This document shows, piece after piece, positions 46,235-52,370 of a stretch of 52,370 nucleotides of DNA (the first letter of the stretch is position 1; every line of letters starts with the position of its first letter). The DNA comes from Gloeomargarita sp. SKYB120 (GTDB taxonomy: Bacteria; Cyanobacteriota; Cyanobacteriia; Gloeomargaritales; Gloeomargaritaceae). The DNA is taken from assembly GCA_025062155.1 (NCBI GenBank), contig JANXAM010000017.1, forward strand, positions 1 through 52,370, read 5' to 3'. The position numbers were made by a program, and so were the translations under genes. A model generated the notes under the pieces. The model saw only the letters and a program-made list of their open reading frames with translations. It did not search any database and was not told where the DNA came from.

Positions 46235-47452
46235 TCAGGTACTCCGTAACGCGACGATGGGGTCCAACTGGGCGGCCCGCTGCGCCGGTGCGACGCCAAA
46301 GACCAGGCCAATCGTTCCCGATACCCCCACCGCCAGGATGACAGCTTCCCAGGACACCTGCGCCTGCAACGGGGTCACCCAGCCAATGCCGATGAGCCCC
46401 AGCGTTCCCACGGCGGTACCCAAGATACCCCCCGCCACGGCGAGCACGATGGCTTCCAGTAAGAATTGCTGGAGAATATCTCCTTCTGTAGCCCCCACCG
46501 CCTTACGTAAACCAATTTCCTGGGTACGTTCTGTCACCGAAACCAGCATGATATTCATGATCCCAATCCCGCCCACCAACAGCGAAATCCCTGCCGTTGC
46601 CGCAAGTAAGATGGTCAACACCCCCGTGATATTGCCCGCAATCGCCACGGCTTCTTTTTGGGTGCGAATGTAGAAATCGTCTTCGTCCACAATCTTGTGC
46701 CGGCGGCGGAGCAGGTTGGTGATTTGGAATTGGGCGGCGCTCACACTAGCTTCATCCCGCGCCGAGACGGAAATGAACGCCACCGTTAACCCGTAGGGCG
46801 ACCGGCGGCCCGTGAGTTGATAGGCCATCGTCGTTAGGGGAATGTAAGCCGCGTCGTCCCGGTTCGTTCCGAGAAAGGCCCCTTTAGGCGCTAGGACCCC
46901 AATCACTTCAAAGCTCAGGTTGCGCAGCCGGATACGTTCACCGAGAGGAGAGCGGTTGCCAAACAGTTTAGTTGCCAAGTCGCTCCCTAACACCACAACC
47001 CGCCCTTGCCGCTGGACATCCAGTTCATGGAACAACCGGCCCTGTTGCAAGTCAAAACTTTGCACCCGGAAAAAGTCGGGCACGGTGCCAGTGACAGCAG
47101 TGGGCGTCGTGCGGTTGCCATAGCTCGCTAGGGCGCTCTCGTTGATTTGGGCGGCAACCCAGCGGACGGTAGGAACTTGGGCGGCGATGGCTTGGGCATC
47201 TTCCCAGGTGAGGGTCGCAGGTGGTTCAATGCCCCGGCGGCGCGCATCCTCCCGTCCCGGCACAACAAACAACACGTGGGTCCCCAACGATGCCAGTTGT
47301 TCGGCGGTATAGCGCTGGGCGGCCTGTCCCACCCCCACCATGGCGATCACGGCAGCATTGCCGATGACAATCCCCAACACGGTGAGAAAACTCCGCAAGC
47401 GGTGGGCGGCCAACGCCCGGAGCGCCATGCTTAAAGATTCGCGAATCTCCAT
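46235..47452 (-). CDS. MacB/FtsX-type ABC transporter permease
   Basis: 405 residues. The first membrane helix (LRSFLTVLGIVIGNAAVIAM) is followed by a MacB periplasmic core domain of about 200 residues and three C-terminal helices with the GIGIMNIMLVSVTERTQEIG signature of FtsX-like permeases. It works with the ATPase just downstream. Its start is 142 bp from the divergent ftsZ start, so the two share a control region. Confidence 0.92.
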   Translation of the reverse strand: MEIRESLSMALRALAAHRLRSFLTVLGIVIGNAAVIAMVGVGQAAQRYTAEQLASLGTHVLFVVPGREDARRRGIEPPATLTWEDAQAIAAQVPTVRWVAAQINESALASYGNRTTPTAVTGTVPDFFRVQSFDLQQGRLFHELDVQRQGRVVVLGSDLATKLFGNRSPLGERIRLRNLSFEVIGVLAPKGAFLGTNRDDAAYIPLTTMAYQLTGRRSPYGLTVAFISVSARDEASVSAAQFQITNLLRRRHKIVDEDDFYIRTQKEAVAIAGNITGVLTILLAATAGISLLVGGIGIMNIMLVSVTERTQEIGLRKAVGATEGDILQQFLLEAIVLAVAGGILGTAVGTLGLIGIGWVTPLQAQVSWEAVILAVGVSGTIGLVFGVAPAQRAAQLDPIVALRST

Positions 47453-47594
47453 CGGACTGGGGCCGTAAAGTCGTTACAACGCAGGAGAAAGAGTTGGTGG
47501 GGAGAGTTTCTTTTTTCCGAAAGACCCTCTAATATGTTAGGGATAATAAAACGGCTCTGGGCGACTGGAGCAACTGCACACCTTTGGGGAGATA
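47453..47594. promoter_or_regulatory. Intergenic control region, ftsZ and ABC exporter
   Basis: A 142-bp divergent spacer. CTAATATGTTAG is a small dyad at 47528-47539, followed by GGGATAATAAAA, a good match to a -10 box (GATAAT) for ftsZ. Ribosome-binding GGGGAGA lies just before the ATG at 47595. Confidence 0.4.
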
Positions 47595-48836
47595 ATGTCC
47601 ATTCAAGAGGACAACAGGCCGGCGGGTGAGCCGGGGACTCTGGCCTCCACCCCAGCAAATGAAACCCTATTGGCGCACGGGGACGTGAAGGCTATGTCTA
47701 TTCATCAGGCTGAGGCGGTGACCTACGGGAATGACATCGTACCCGGCCATCTAGCGCGGATTAAAGTCATTGGGGTTGGTGGTGGGGGCGGCAATGCCGT
47801 CAACCGCATGATCCAGAGCAATCTAACGGGGGTGGAATTTTGGATTATCAACACAGATGCCCAGGCCCTACACCACTGTTCGCCGAACGCCAAACGACTG
47901 CAAATCGGTCAAAAACTCACCCGCGGTCTCGGGGCTGGCGGTAACCCCGCCATAGGGCAAAAAGCGGCGGAGGAATCTCGCGACGAAATTATGGCCGCCC
48001 TGGACCAGTCGGATTTGGTGTTCATTACAGCGGGGATGGGCGGCGGCACTGGAACTGGCGCTGCGCCTATTGTGGCGGAAGTTGCCAAGGAACTGGGAGC
48101 TTTGACCGTTGCGATTGTCACCCGGCCGTTTACCTTTGAAGGCAAGCGGCGAGCGGCTCAGGCGGAAGAGGGCATCGCCATGCTCCAGAGCCGGGTGGAT
48201 ACCCTGATCGTCATTCCCAACGACCGCCTACTGACCACGATTGGGGAATCTACCCCGGTGCAGGAAGCCTTTCGGGTGGCGGATGACATCCTGCGCCAGG
48301 GGGTCCAGGGCATTTCCGACATCATCACGATTCCGGGCCTAGTCAACGTGGACTTTGCCGATGTGAAGGCAATCATGGCCGATGCCGGGTCGGCGCTCAT
48401 GGGGATTGGTACGGGCACGGGCAAAGGCCGGGCGGCGGAAGCAGCTAATATGGCGATTGCGTCACCCTTGCTGGAGTCGTCGATTCACGGGGCCAAGGGC
48501 GTGCTGTTCAATATCACGGGGGGCAGCGACTTGAGTTTACACGAGGTCAATACGGCGGCGGAGATCATTTACAACGTAGTGGACCCTGAGGCGAATATCA
48601 TTTTTGGCGCGGTGTTGGACGACCGGTTGCAGGGGGAAGTGCGGATCACGGTGATCGCCACTGGCTTTCAACCAACCACCAGTACAGGGCCCATGCCCCG
48701 GCCCCAGCCAGCAGTCCGCCCAGTGACTCCGGCGCCCGCTACGCCCCCCAGCGTGGAGATGCCGCCCAAAGTCGAGGAGCCACCGCCGGAAATTGACATT
48801 CCCGATTTCCTGAAACGGCGGCGGCCACGGCGCTAG
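47595..48836 (+). CDS. ftsZ: Cell division protein FtsZ
   Basis: 413 residues. The first 50 form a variable, probably disordered extension. Then the tubulin-like GTPase: [15 protein letters not shown], signature [12 protein letters not shown], and T7 loop [12 protein letters not shown] proline-rich linker leads to the C-terminal peptide [11 protein letters not shown], which recruits SepF/ZipN-like anchors. FtsZ polymerises as the division ring. An internal ATG at 47694 could be a second start. Confidence 0.97.
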   Translation: MSIQEDNRPAGEPGTLASTPANETLLAHGDVKAMSIHQAEAVTYGNDIVPGHLARIKVIGVGGGGGNAVNRMIQSNLTGVEFWIINTDAQALHHCSPNAKRLQIGQKLTRGLGAGGNPAIGQKAAEESRDEIMAALDQSDLVFITAGMGGGTGTGAAPIVAEVAKELGALTVAIVTRPFTFEGKRRAAQAEEGIAMLQSRVDTLIVIPNDRLLTTIGESTPVQEAFRVADDILRQGVQGISDIITIPGLVNVDFADVKAIMADAGSALMGIGTGTGKGRAAEAANMAIASPLLESSIHGAKGVLFNITGGSDLSLHEVNTAAEIIYNVVDPEANIIFGAVLDDRLQGEVRITVIATGFQPTTSTGPMPRPQPAVRPVTPAPATPPSVEMPPKVEEPPPEIDIPDFLKRRRPRR

Positions 48837-48905
48837 GGCTAGCCATTTTGGGGGAATGGCCCCGCCAGAGTGCTACGATGGCAGGTAGAGCGTTGCCAGG
48901 GTGAG

Positions 48906-49898
48906 ATGGTGTTGCCAGCATCCCGTCCTTTGCCGTTAGCGGCGCCGGTTGCGACGGACCACGGTCGCTTGCGTCTCTTTGCAGGTTCGGCCAATGTTCC
49001 CCTTGCCGAAGAAATTGCTCGCTATCTCGGTGTGGACTTGGGGCCGATTGTGCGCAAACGCTTTTCCGACGGCGAGCTATACGTCCAAATTCAGGAATCG
49101 GTGCGAGGATGCGATGTTTACCTGCTGCAACCGACCTGTCATCCGGTCAACGACCACTTGATGGAACTGCTGATCATGATTGATGCCTGCCGGCGGGCGT
49201 CGGCGCGCCAGATTACGGCGGTGATCCCCTACTACGGTTACGCGCGGGCGGACCGGAAAACGGCGGGTCGCGAGGCGATTACCGCCAAGCTCGTGGCCAA
49301 TCTCATCACCGAAGCAGGGGCCAGCCGGATCCTGGCAATGGATTTGCATGTGGCCCAAATTCAAGCCTACTTTGACATCCCCTTTGACCACGTCTATGCC
49401 AGCAATGTCCTACAGCAGTACATCCTCAGCAAGGGGCTTACAGATTTTGTAGTTGTGTCGCCGGACGTGGGCGGCGTAGCGCGGGCGAGAGCTTTTGCCA
49501 AAAAGCTTAACGATGCCCCCTTGGCCATCATCGACAAGCGCCGGCAAGGCCATAATGTGGCGGAGGTGCTCAACGTCATCGGCGATGTGCGGGGCAAAAC
49601 CGCAATCATTGTGGATGACATGATTGACACCGGCGGCACGATGACCGAGGGCGCGCGGCTGTTGATGGAACACGGAGCCCAAGCGGTGTACGCCTGTGCA
49701 ACCCATGCCGTGTTTTCGGGGCAGGCGCCGCAGGTGTTGGCCAACAGCCTATTTACGGAAGTCATCGTCACCAACACCATCCCGATACCGCCGGAAAAGT
49801 GGTTTCCCCAGCTCAAAGTCCTGTCAGTGGCGAATGTGCTTGGGGAAGCTATCTGGCGGGTGCACGAGGACAGCTCGGTGAGTAGTATGTTTCGTTAA
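48906..49898 (+). CDS. prs: Ribose-phosphate pyrophosphokinase
   Basis: About 330 residues from MVLPASRPLPL. Family motifs are RLFAGSANVPLAEEIARYLG, FSDGELYVQI, MDLHVAQIQAYFD, SPDVGGVARARAFAK and the PRPP loop IIVDDMIDTGGTM. It makes PRPP from ribose 5-phosphate and ATP for nucleotides, His and Trp. It follows ftsZ on the same strand by about 70 bp; a GCCATT/AATGGC stem at 48842-48860 lies between them without a T-run. Confidence 0.95.
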   Translation: MVLPASRPLPLAAPVATDHGRLRLFAGSANVPLAEEIARYLGVDLGPIVRKRFSDGELYVQIQESVRGCDVYLLQPTCHPVNDHLMELLIMIDACRRASARQITAVIPYYGYARADRKTAGREAITAKLVANLITEAGASRILAMDLHVAQIQAYFDIPFDHVYASNVLQQYILSKGLTDFVVVSPDVGGVARARAFAKKLNDAPLAIIDKRRQGHNVAEVLNVIGDVRGKTAIIVDDMIDTGGTMTEGARLLMEHGAQAVYACATHAVFSGQAPQVLANSLFTEVIVTNTIPIPPEKWFPQLKVLSVANVLGEAIWRVHEDSSVSSMFR

Positions 49899-49966
49899 AA
49901 AGGGTTGCCGGAGGGGTTCCCACAGGGGTAAAGTCGCATCAAGCAGTGTTTGCCGAGGTCGGTGCT

Positions 49967-50401
49967 ATGGAACCGGAAACCCATCCGCTCGAAAATCAGG
50001 AAAACCAGGAAACGCCGCCGGTAGAAAGCACGCCGGCTCCCGAGGCAGCAACCCATGTCTCGCCGCCCAAGAGCAGAGCCAGCGCGGTGGTGGACTCTTT
50101 GCGCCATACGCTGACAGATTCCCTGAGTGTTTTGGGGCCGACCTGGCAAAAGGTGCAGGCCTTTTTTGGGGAACAGCGGCGCACCATCAGCGCCGTCGTG
50201 GTTGTGGCTTTGGCGGTGCTGCTCCTGGCGCTGGTGTCAGGGGTCCTGGGCATCATCAATGCCATCCCGCTCCTGCCGGCGGTGTTGGAACTGTTGGGCC
50301 TGTGGTACGTCTTGCGGTACCTGCTGATGGCAGACTCCCGCCGGGCGGTGCTCCAGGAACTGAACGAGTTTATCGGCAAGGTCACCGGTCAACAGTCGTA
50401 A
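49967..50401 (+). CDS. CAAD-domain membrane protein
   Basis: 144 residues. An acidic, proline-rich N terminus is followed by two adjacent membrane helices (TISAVVVVALAVLLLALVSG and PLLPAVLELLGLWYVLRYLL) and a short amphipathic tail. This is the CAAD module, found either alone or fused to aminoacyl-tRNA synthetases in cyanobacteria, where it anchors them in thylakoid membranes; the stand-alone form curves membranes like plant CURT1. The GTG of the next gene follows the stop directly. Confidence 0.85.
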   Translation: MEPETHPLENQENQETPPVESTPAPEAATHVSPPKSRASAVVDSLRHTLTDSLSVLGPTWQKVQAFFGEQRRTISAVVVVALAVLLLALVSGVLGIINAIPLLPAVLELLGLWYVLRYLLMADSRRAVLQELNEFIGKVTGQQS

Positions 50402-50899
50402 GTGCTGGAAACGTTTCGCCAGAAATACCCACTGGGGTGCCTGACCAGTGAGTTGCTGCAAATTCACCAGGGGCAATACCTGGTGCGAGTGACGGTGCAG
50501 GTGGGCGGTGTGACCTTGGCCACGGGGTTGGGTAGTGGGGGCAGCATCGAAGCGGCCGAGGACCGAGCTAGGGAGCGGGCGTTGATGGCCCTAGGTCTCA
50601 GCCCTAAGGAAACACCGCGTCCAGCCCCGCCGACCACTGAACCTGAACCCGTGGCGGTTCCCACGACTCCGGCTGCACCCGAGGAGACGCCGTCCAAGCT
50701 CGATATGCTAGATATTCTGGCCCAGACTACCGCTGAGATGAAGCGACTCGGCTGGACCAACGCTCAAGGACGGGAGTACCTACGACGCACCTATGGTCGG
50801 AACAGTCGCCAAGAATTGAGCGACCAGGAGCTGCTGGACTTTTTGAATTACCTGCGCAGTCAACCCAGTGGGAACGGCCCCTTGCCGTCAATCAGTTAG
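50402..50899 (+). CDS. Conserved cyanobacterial protein, dsRBD-like N terminus
   Basis: 165 residues, GTG start immediately after the CAAD stop. The first 65 residues (YPLGCLTSELLQIHQGQYLV, TLATGLGSGGSIEAAEDRAR) resemble a double-stranded RNA-binding or Rad52-like fold. A proline-rich linker leads to a helical C domain with EMKRLGWTNAQGREYLRRTY. Families of this layout are known in cyanobacteria without a firm function. Its end overlaps the next, convergent gene by 8 bp. Confidence 0.7.
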   Translation: MLETFRQKYPLGCLTSELLQIHQGQYLVRVTVQVGGVTLATGLGSGGSIEAAEDRARERALMALGLSPKETPRPAPPTTEPEPVAVPTTPAAPEETPSKLDMLDILAQTTAEMKRLGWTNAQGREYLRRTYGRNSRQELSDQELLDFLNYLRSQPSGNGPLPSIS

Positions 50900-51533
50900 A
50901 CGTTGGGCTAGGGGTTGGCGTGGATGGCACCGGCTCCAGGGCAATATCCCGCAGCTCGATAAAGGGAATGGTTTGACCCACCTCCGTCAGTCCCACCCGC
51001 ACTTTCCCTAGCCGGACAGGAACTTTCACCCGCACAGCGGTCGCTTGGTTCCCTGGTGCCAGTTGCACGGGTAATCCCTCCACTTCCACCTCCAGGATTT
51101 CACCCTGGGCATTGCGCACAATGAATTGCCGCTGGACTTGCACCGCCGTCGCCCGCTCATTCTGGATGCGCAATCGCAGGATGGCCTGGTCCCCTTGCCG
51201 GTCAATCGCCTCCAACGCCATGTAAATGCCACCCTCCTGGAGTGCCAGCAGCGGCAGGCGAACAGCAGGGTCCGCAGGGGCTGGCGAGTTTGGGCGTACA
51301 GTACTGGTCCCCATTAACGCCTGCACCTGTTGGATGATAGTGTCTTCGGTCAATAGGACAAAAGGCTGAGGGTCCTTATCTGGCGTAACCGGGTTCAACG
51401 TCGGTTGCCGGACTTTACTCAGGGCCTCCTGCCCCAGTCGATACCCCAGCCAGACAGCGATTCCCCCTACGACCAGAGCCGCTATTGTAAAACCCAGGGT
51501 CACCACGCCGACCCACCGCTGCGTTCGCGCCAT
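50892..51533 (-). CDS. Membrane-anchored protein of unknown function
   Basis: About 213 residues from MARTQRWVGVVTLGFTIAAL. One membrane helix near the N terminus, then an extracytoplasmic domain rich in beta strands (LQEGGIYMALEAIDRQGDQA and VGQTIPFIELRDIALEPV). The frame continues 14 codons upstream to 51575, but that start would lie inside tRNA-Met, so the ATG at 51533 is chosen. No family recognised. Confidence 0.7.
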   Translation of the reverse strand: MARTQRWVGVVTLGFTIAALVVGGIAVWLGYRLGQEALSKVRQPTLNPVTPDKDPQPFVLLTEDTIIQQVQALMGTSTVRPNSPAPADPAVRLPLLALQEGGIYMALEAIDRQGDQAILRLRIQNERATAVQVQRQFIVRNAQGEILEVEVEGLPVQLAPGNQATAVRVKVPVRLGKVRVGLTEVGQTIPFIELRDIALEPVPSTPTPSPTSN

Positions 51534-51570
51534 GAGTTTGTTAAGATAGCCTTTGCCATTGTAATCATTT

Positions 51571-51643
51571 TGCACGAGTGGCCGACTGGTAGGGCAAGCG
51601 ACTCATAATCGCCGGTATGTGGGTTCAAATCCCACCTCGTGCA
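51571..51643 (+). tRNA. tRNA-Met(CAU)
   Basis: 73 nt. Acceptor TGCACGA/TCGTGCA, D stem GCC/GGC, anticodon loop CTCATAA with anticodon CAT, and T arm GTGGG-TTCAAAT-CCCAC pair well; the top pair of the anticodon stem is an A-C mismatch. Acceptor starts with a T-A pair, so it is an elongator Met or, less likely, the lysidine-modified Ile tRNA, not initiator. CCA is not encoded. A Tn7-like element end begins 13 bp downstream. Confidence 0.93.
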
Positions 51644-51656
51644 TCGGTTGTTGTAC

Positions 51657-51721
51657 TGTACAATCCAGAATTATCTGACACCAATCCAAAATTGATGTCC
51701 GTTTTCCAGAATTGATGTCCG
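51657..51721. repeat. Transposon terminus with three TnsB-type binding repeats
   Basis: The end starts TGTACA. Three related repeats follow: CCAGAATTATCTGACACC (51665-51682), CCAAAATTGATGTCCG (51686-51701) and CCAGAATTGATGTCCG (51706-51721), with a period of 20-21 bp. TGTACA ends and AATTA-type repeats with this spacing are the layout of V-K CAST ends in memory, and the AATTATCTG string also occurs in the ShCAST end. Confidence 0.88.
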
Positions 51722-51740
51722 CATGACGGCTGGACAAGAT

Positions 51741-51757
51741 TTACCAAGTGCGTGCTC
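51741..51757 (-). other. Putative homing spacer directed at tRNA-Thr(GGU)
   Basis: The 17 nt after the last repeat read GAGCACGCACTTGGTAA on the minus strand. In tRNA-Thr(GGU) genes the D loop ends in GTA, followed by GAGC, the D-stem end, the anticodon stem and the loop TTGGTAA with anticodon GGT. The similarity stops just where the 3' anticodon stem should follow (ATCTT instead of GTGCG). Known V-K elements keep such a short, separately placed guide against a tRNA gene, with a GTN PAM in front. No tRNA-Thr lies in this window. Confidence 0.75.
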
Positions 51758-51928
51758 CTTTCACCCATCCTGCAGCATACTGCTCTTACCCGTCTAACCA
51801 CCGGCACTCTGCGAAGGCAGCCCCCCACTCTCCAAGCGGGAAGATAGCTGCACCAAGTGGCCGTATTCAGCAGCGACATGAGCGACTGTCCCTTTCACCC
51901 GTCCTTGGAGTGGGAAGGTGTCTGCACC
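51758..51928 (-). CRISPR. Degenerate V-K CRISPR array
   Basis: Three 37-nt repeat-like units on the minus strand. 51892-51928 (starts GGTGCAGACACCTTCCCACT, ends GGACGGGTGAAAG) looks canonical and resembles the ShCAST repeat in its CACC, TCCC and GGGTGAAAG positions. 51818-51854 (starts GGTGCAGCTATCTTCCCGCT) keeps the 5' half but ends in GGGGGGCTG. 51758-51794 keeps only the 3' half, GGATGGGTGAAAG. The spacer between the first two is exactly 37 nt (51855-51891); between the second and third lie 23 nt. A further repeat-like stretch, more decayed, occurs at about 51944-51993. Confidence 0.8.
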
Positions 51929-52004
51929 CCTTCAGCCTAGGACGCTCACCCTACCGGTGTTGTCGCCCCAGGTTTCGTGAAGGTGTGCTTACCTTCCTAC
52001 ATTA

Positions 52005-52054
52005 ACAGTATTTTGTCTTACAGACCCATCAGTATCTGCGTCCCAAAATACTGT
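52005..52054. repeat. Perfect 11-bp inverted repeat between array and tracrRNA
   Basis: ACAGTATTTTG at 52005-52015 is matched exactly by CAAAATACTGT at 52044-52054, with 28 bp between, which themselves contain CAGTATCTG, an echo of the half-site. Position and AT content suit an operator or promoter region for the array, possibly bound by a small MerR-type regulator such as the CvkR proteins of V-K elements. It could also act as a hairpin ending the tracrRNA transcript. Confidence 0.6.
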
Positions 52055-52074
52055 CCCGCTTGTGTAGGTGGATT

Positions 52075-52118
52075 TTCGTGAACCCCCTGGCCCACGCAGG
52101 GTCGCAACGGTTCACGAA
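52075..52118. repeat. Two-step hairpin after the tracrRNA anti-repeat
   Basis: TTCGTGAACC at 52075-52084 pairs with GGTTCACGAA at 52109-52118; inside it CCCTG (52085-52089) pairs with CAGGG (52097-52101) around a 7-nt loop. It immediately follows the anti-repeat in the minus-strand direction. It may fold as the 3' end of the tracrRNA precursor or be a first, strongly altered repeat of the array (TTCACGAAA also occurs near 51977). Confidence 0.65.
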
Positions 52119-52352
52119 CTAGCCAGGATGGGTCCCCCTTGAGCGGGGGTGATTCGGCGACCGCCGCTCCGGTTAGCCCGTTCCCTCTTGCTGGGTGCGC
52201 ACCTGGTCTCAGTCCCGCAAACAAGGACTGACAGCTTCGGGGTGGACAGTCGCCAGGGGCAGAAAGCACGACCGCTTACCGGCGGCCAAACAACCCCACA
52301 CTTATCACAGACCAGTGGCTTTGGGGAGCTTGGTCTGCGGCGCTGTTGATGT
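52119..52352 (-). ncRNA. Cas12k tracrRNA
   Basis: On the minus strand the blocks AACAGCGCCGCAG, GCTTTCTGCCCCTGG (52253-52267), GGTGCGCACCCAGCAA (52188-52203) and GAATCACCCCCG-TCAAGGGGG (52134-52155) appear in the same order and spacing as in the ShCAST tracrRNA as I remember it. Variable parts keep pairing: GCAGACCA with TGGTCTG, and CCGCC-GGTAA-GCGG. The anti-repeat ACCCATCCTG (52124-52133) is perfectly complementary to the 3' part of the repeat at 51763-51772. The 5' end is approximate. About 230 nt, typical for this RNA. Confidence 0.9.
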
Positions 52353-52370
52353 TCTGATTCGGTTGTCCAG

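Larger units (their letters stand above)
51657..52370 (-). mobile_element. CRISPR-side end of a type V-K CRISPR-associated transposon (CAST), cut by the window
   Basis: From TGTACA at 51657 to the window edge lie, in this order, transposon end repeats, a degenerate CRISPR array and a Cas12k-type tracrRNA, the last two on the minus strand. That is the order at the right end of characterised V-K elements (tnsB-tnsC-tniQ-cargo-cas12k-tracrRNA-array-RE), as I recall them from ShCAST and AcCAST. Cas12k finds the target with the guide and TnsB/TnsC/TniQ insert the element. None of the protein genes is in view; cas12k should end shortly beyond 52370. The five bases TGTAC at 51652-51656 are the candidate target-site duplication. 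Confidence 0.88.

Noticed and set aside
48842-48860. Terminator between ftsZ and prs
   Set aside because: A 6-bp stem without T-run is too weak to call a terminator.
51534-51575. Longer start for the membrane protein at 51575
   Set aside because: It would begin inside tRNA-Met; ATG 51533 is followed directly by the membrane helix.
52018-52269. Minus-strand frame of 83 codons, first thought to be the tail of an IS605 TnpB gene
   Set aside because: It has no family motif, and the same bases form the conserved blocks of a Cas12k tracrRNA, which explains the region better.
51650-52370. RNase P RNA, tmRNA or group II intron as source of the structured sequence
   Set aside because: None of their conserved core strings is present, while tracrRNA blocks, anti-repeat and transposon end fit together.

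Overview
The window is cyanobacterial. It carries a form IB RuBisCO operon (rbcL-rbcX-rbcS), the RbcR regulator, Psb28, NdhE, a CrtD-type carotenoid desaturase, a CAAD-domain protein, a pilGHIJL-type chemosensory operon and several small proteins known only from cyanobacteria. The DNA is GC-rich. The lineage could be a unicellular, perhaps thermophilic one, but sequence alone does not settle this.

Layout. 1-495: MITE copy and an unidentified gene end. 496-5601: a giant secreted protein joining a haemagglutinin-type secretion domain, about 600 residues of GNI-type repeats and a C-terminal CHAT protease. 5695-9363: coaE, rbcR, then a DUF1400-cdaA-uppS operon. 9493-16375: a Cys-motif protein, a BcsA-like glycosyltransferase overlapping a zinc-ribbon gene, khpB-psb28, a Ctp protease, a coiled-coil protein and a stand-alone C-terminal piece of CobN. 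16296-23367: chemosensory operon pilG-H-I-J-L. 23674-28176: DUF4189-pyrF, two orphan solute-binding proteins in divergent orientation, and comF. 28507-30738: rbcLXS with a perfect upstream inverted repeat and a strong terminator. 30912-33483: a signalling module of DUF4388 protein, COG2229-type GTPase, Roadblock/LC7 protein and hemerythrin. 33714-39156: crtD, an mtnB-like gene, tRNA-Leu and ndhE among decayed IS630 and IS1 copies, one split by a second MITE copy. 39298-51533: Usp, Rpn-like nuclease, aldo/keto reductase, a cobalamin riboswitch before metE, a decayed gene cluster, a MacB-type ABC exporter pair, ftsZ, prs and small conserved genes.

51571-52370 is the most striking part. Thirteen bases beyond a tRNA-Met(CAU) gene begins the end of a Tn7-like transposon: TGTACA followed by three TnsB-type repeats of 20-21 bp period. 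Behind it, on the minus strand, lie a degenerate CRISPR array and a tracrRNA whose conserved blocks match those I remember from ShCAST. This is the CRISPR-side end of a type V-K (Cas12k) CRISPR-associated transposon; cas12k, tniQ, tnsC and tnsB should lie beyond the right edge. The repeat nearest the transposon end is followed by 17 nt that read like the D-loop to anticodon-loop segment of tRNA-Thr(GGU), so it looks like a homing guide and predicts where the far end of the element sits.

Other couplings: RbcR probably acts on the inverted repeat upstream of rbcL; cobalamin controls B12-independent MetE, while the window's CobN is only a fragment; c-di-AMP synthesis is co-transcribed with undecaprenyl diphosphate synthase; and surface motility is represented by the pil chemosensory operon, possibly also by the GTPase/Roadblock module.
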